From Entrophospora sp. SA101 (Eukaryota > Glomeromycota > Glomeromycetes > Entrophosporales > Entrophosporaceae), in assembly GCA_958430865.1 (NCBI GenBank), contig CAUDNR010003779.1, forward strand, positions 13,768 through 60,596: DNA of 46,829 nt, read 5' to 3'. How positions within the stretch are numbered: position 1 is the stretch's first letter; the number at the start of each line of letters is the position of its first letter. Positions 45,125-46,829 of this stretch are shown in pieces. The notes beneath the pieces were generated by a model that saw nothing but the letters and a program-made list of their open reading frames with translations, ran no database searches and was not told where the DNA came from. Position numbers and translations under genes: made by a program.

Positions 45125-45860
45125 AGACTGATGATTATGCAGTCGAAAATCCTATCACAGCCAAAGTAACCTTGACGGGTGATATGAATGGAAAGTTCTA
45201 TATTTATGATAATCTGTTTGATAGTGACGCTCAACTAAAAGGTTACTATGATGAGGATTGGATCCCAAGGCAAGAATTGAAACATGACAAACTGTTTTAG
45301 ATTTTAGATTATAGTTGTGATAATATAACAGTTGATCTATTGTGGAGTAGTGAATTCACTTGTTACCTACCAAATGAATTTAAAAGTAAATATTTAATTC
45401 AATGCAAGGTATTTCAAGACTACCGCATCTAGTTGGTAGATTGGTAAAAATGCACCTCACACTATTGTTGTATTCGAGAAAGTTTCTCGTAAAATAAATT
45501 CAGAAGAATGGAATGGCGGCAATTATTATATATATTTTATATATTTTATTAATATTTATTGTTATTTAATGTGGAAATTCATTTCCAATTGAATATTATA
45601 AGAATGATGTTAATGAAAAAGATATCAATGGAAAATTGATAATAACAAATTTTCAATTTTCAATGGATATTTTTATAATGAGTATGAGGAATTCAATGAC
45701 TGTGAAGCCTTTGAAAATAAAGATCTTAAATTCAAGAGAATATTATTAATACTTCCAGTGCTGACAGTAGCGATAGTACTGTTAGTACTAATATTGGTAT
45801 CATTAGTGATATTATTACTGTACTACTACAGAAAATATTGAGATTATCAAAATTAACAAT
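45125..45860 (+). pseudogene. Decayed coding relic, unrecognised
   Basis: Broken frames read VENPITAKVTLTGDMNGKFY and IYDNLFDSDAQLKGYYDEDW (about 45,142-45,290), then a stop; DYSCDNITVDLLWSSEFTCY (about 45,306); FPIEYYKNDVNEKDINGKLI (about 45,582); YNEYEEFNDCEAFENKDLKF (about 45,673); and a Ser/Asp-rich tail. Composition and order look like one ancient gene with several stops and shifts. No family is recognised. Confidence 0.4.
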
Positions 45861-46829
45861 AATAATGGCGAGAATGATATAAATAATTCAGATATTCTCA
45901 ACGCTGATATTAATTCAGATATTATTATTAACAATGTTATCGAGAACATAATATAGATATTGATAATAACACTAATAATAGTAACATTGAGATTTAACGA
46001 AAGAATACAACTCAATCAAATCAGAGCAACATACTTTGTAACAATTTAGAAAAGATTGGTAATATTTAGAAAGAATTGGCAACAATACTATCTCTCTCTG
46101 GAAATTTTCGAAAGAAAAGGAAAATTTTCGTTTCACAAATTGATTGCGTTGTATAAATCTTTTGATCATTGATCATGATTATGATTATGATCATGATCAC
46201 TCTCCCAATTTTTTTTTAAAACATTCAGAGGTTGTAAAAAACAAATGAAAAAGAAATCGCTTGATTAAAATCAAGCCTTTTCCAAAATGTGTTGTTAAAG
46301 AAATTAATTAAGCTTTTTTTGAAAAAACTCCTCTCCTACTACTAAAAATACCAGCAAGAAATTAATCCATTATTGATTTAGTATTAGCATCGCCACTAGA
46401 AAAACAATTTGGAATTCATTCATTTATTATTTAAAAAAAATATTTAATTTAACAAGAAACAAACATTTGCTGTGTCATGACCACCCTGGTGGCAGAGTAT
46501 CTTTCTTTTTTTGTTTAAATAAAATTAAATGAATATTAACGTGTTACGAATTAATTAATGATAATTAAATATACGGGACGTAAACGATAAAAAATTATTA
46601 TTATACAAATAAACAATTAGAAAAATAAATAAAAATAGAGATTAAATTGTCCTGGAATTAAGAGATTTGGCCAAAAGATCTTTGTCAAAGTTTAATTCCA
46701 GTAACAATATTTTTATCCCAACAGGGATAAACAAATAATCAATTCAATTGTCATTTAATTAAATGCACATTTTAATTTTAGTAATAAACAAATAATCAAT
46801 CCAATTGTCAAGTAAATGAATAATAAATT
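45861..46829. other. AT-rich region to window end
   Basis: No supported gene. The words AAACAAATAATCAATTCAAT TGTCA and AAACAAATAATCAATCCAAT TGTCA (about 46,730 and 46,787) form a short direct repeat. TGATCATGATTATGATTATG at about 46,170 is a simple repeat. Confidence 0.4.

Noticed and set aside
1..46829. tRNA, rRNA or other structured RNA genes
   Set aside because: No tRNA-like cloverleaf with GGTTCRA-type T-arm or rRNA segment was recognised by eye on either strand; a dedicated scan would be needed to exclude them.

Overview
ORGANISM. The window is AT-rich eukaryotic DNA with short spliceosomal introns (mostly about 60-130 nt, GTAAGT-type donors). It holds a BTB/BACK/TLDc protein, DDE-endonuclease transposase relics, MITE-like elements and small secreted proteins among well-conserved fungal housekeeping genes. 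This mix suggests an arbuscular mycorrhizal fungus (Glomeromycotina, Rhizophagus-like). That assignment is inferred from gene style, not from a search.

LAYOUT. (1) 1-16,543 is a giant inverted repeat. The arms, 1-~4,682 and ~11,874-16,543, look identical except for one base and two small indels. The inner 7 kb holds a tandem array, a Mutator-like MITE, a DDE transposase and a 780-base run of N. (2) 16,234-20,060 holds the complete BTB/TLDc gene, whose 3' end is repeated at the left edge of the window, and a decayed DDE transposase. (3) 20,338-34,367 is a dense housekeeping block: a small cysteine-rich secreted protein, trehalose-6-phosphate synthase, a mitochondrial Obg-type GTPase, ribonucleotide reductase small subunit, a short-chain dehydrogenase, DNA ligase I and IMP dehydrogenase. 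Every one of these gave a continuous frame once introns were placed by hand. (4) 34,440-41,000 is gene-poor, with a Tc1/pogo-like element, a hAT-like element and unrecognised broken coding stretches. (5) 41,012-44,686 is VID27, followed by AT-rich sequence with a decayed coding relic.

MAIN DISCOVERY. The array at about 4,686-6,944 (minus strand) looks like minisatellite DNA, but it reads as one gene. A 91-nt first exon encodes a signal peptide and a Kex2-type KR site. It is followed by two 4-nt exons and sixteen consecutive 3-nt exons, each exactly one codon. They are separated by near-identical introns of about 95 nt with a GTAAGT donor, a TTAAC branch-like motif and a TAG acceptor. The units differ mainly at those three bases. 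The odd lengths 1+4+4 restore phase 0, no micro-exon codon is a stop, and a terminal exon ends within four codons. The predicted product is a 52-residue prepropeptide releasing a secreted peptide of about 22 residues. Because every unit is one phase-0 codon plus one intron, gain, loss or skipping of a unit changes the peptide by exactly one residue. A truncated, copy-number-variant version lies in the opposite arm. I know of no described gene with such a run of single-codon exons.

HOW THE GENES RELATE. RNR2, IMP dehydrogenase and DNA ligase I all serve nucleotide supply and replication, but they sit on mixed strands and nothing shows common control beyond CGCG/MluI-type motifs upstream of RNR2.
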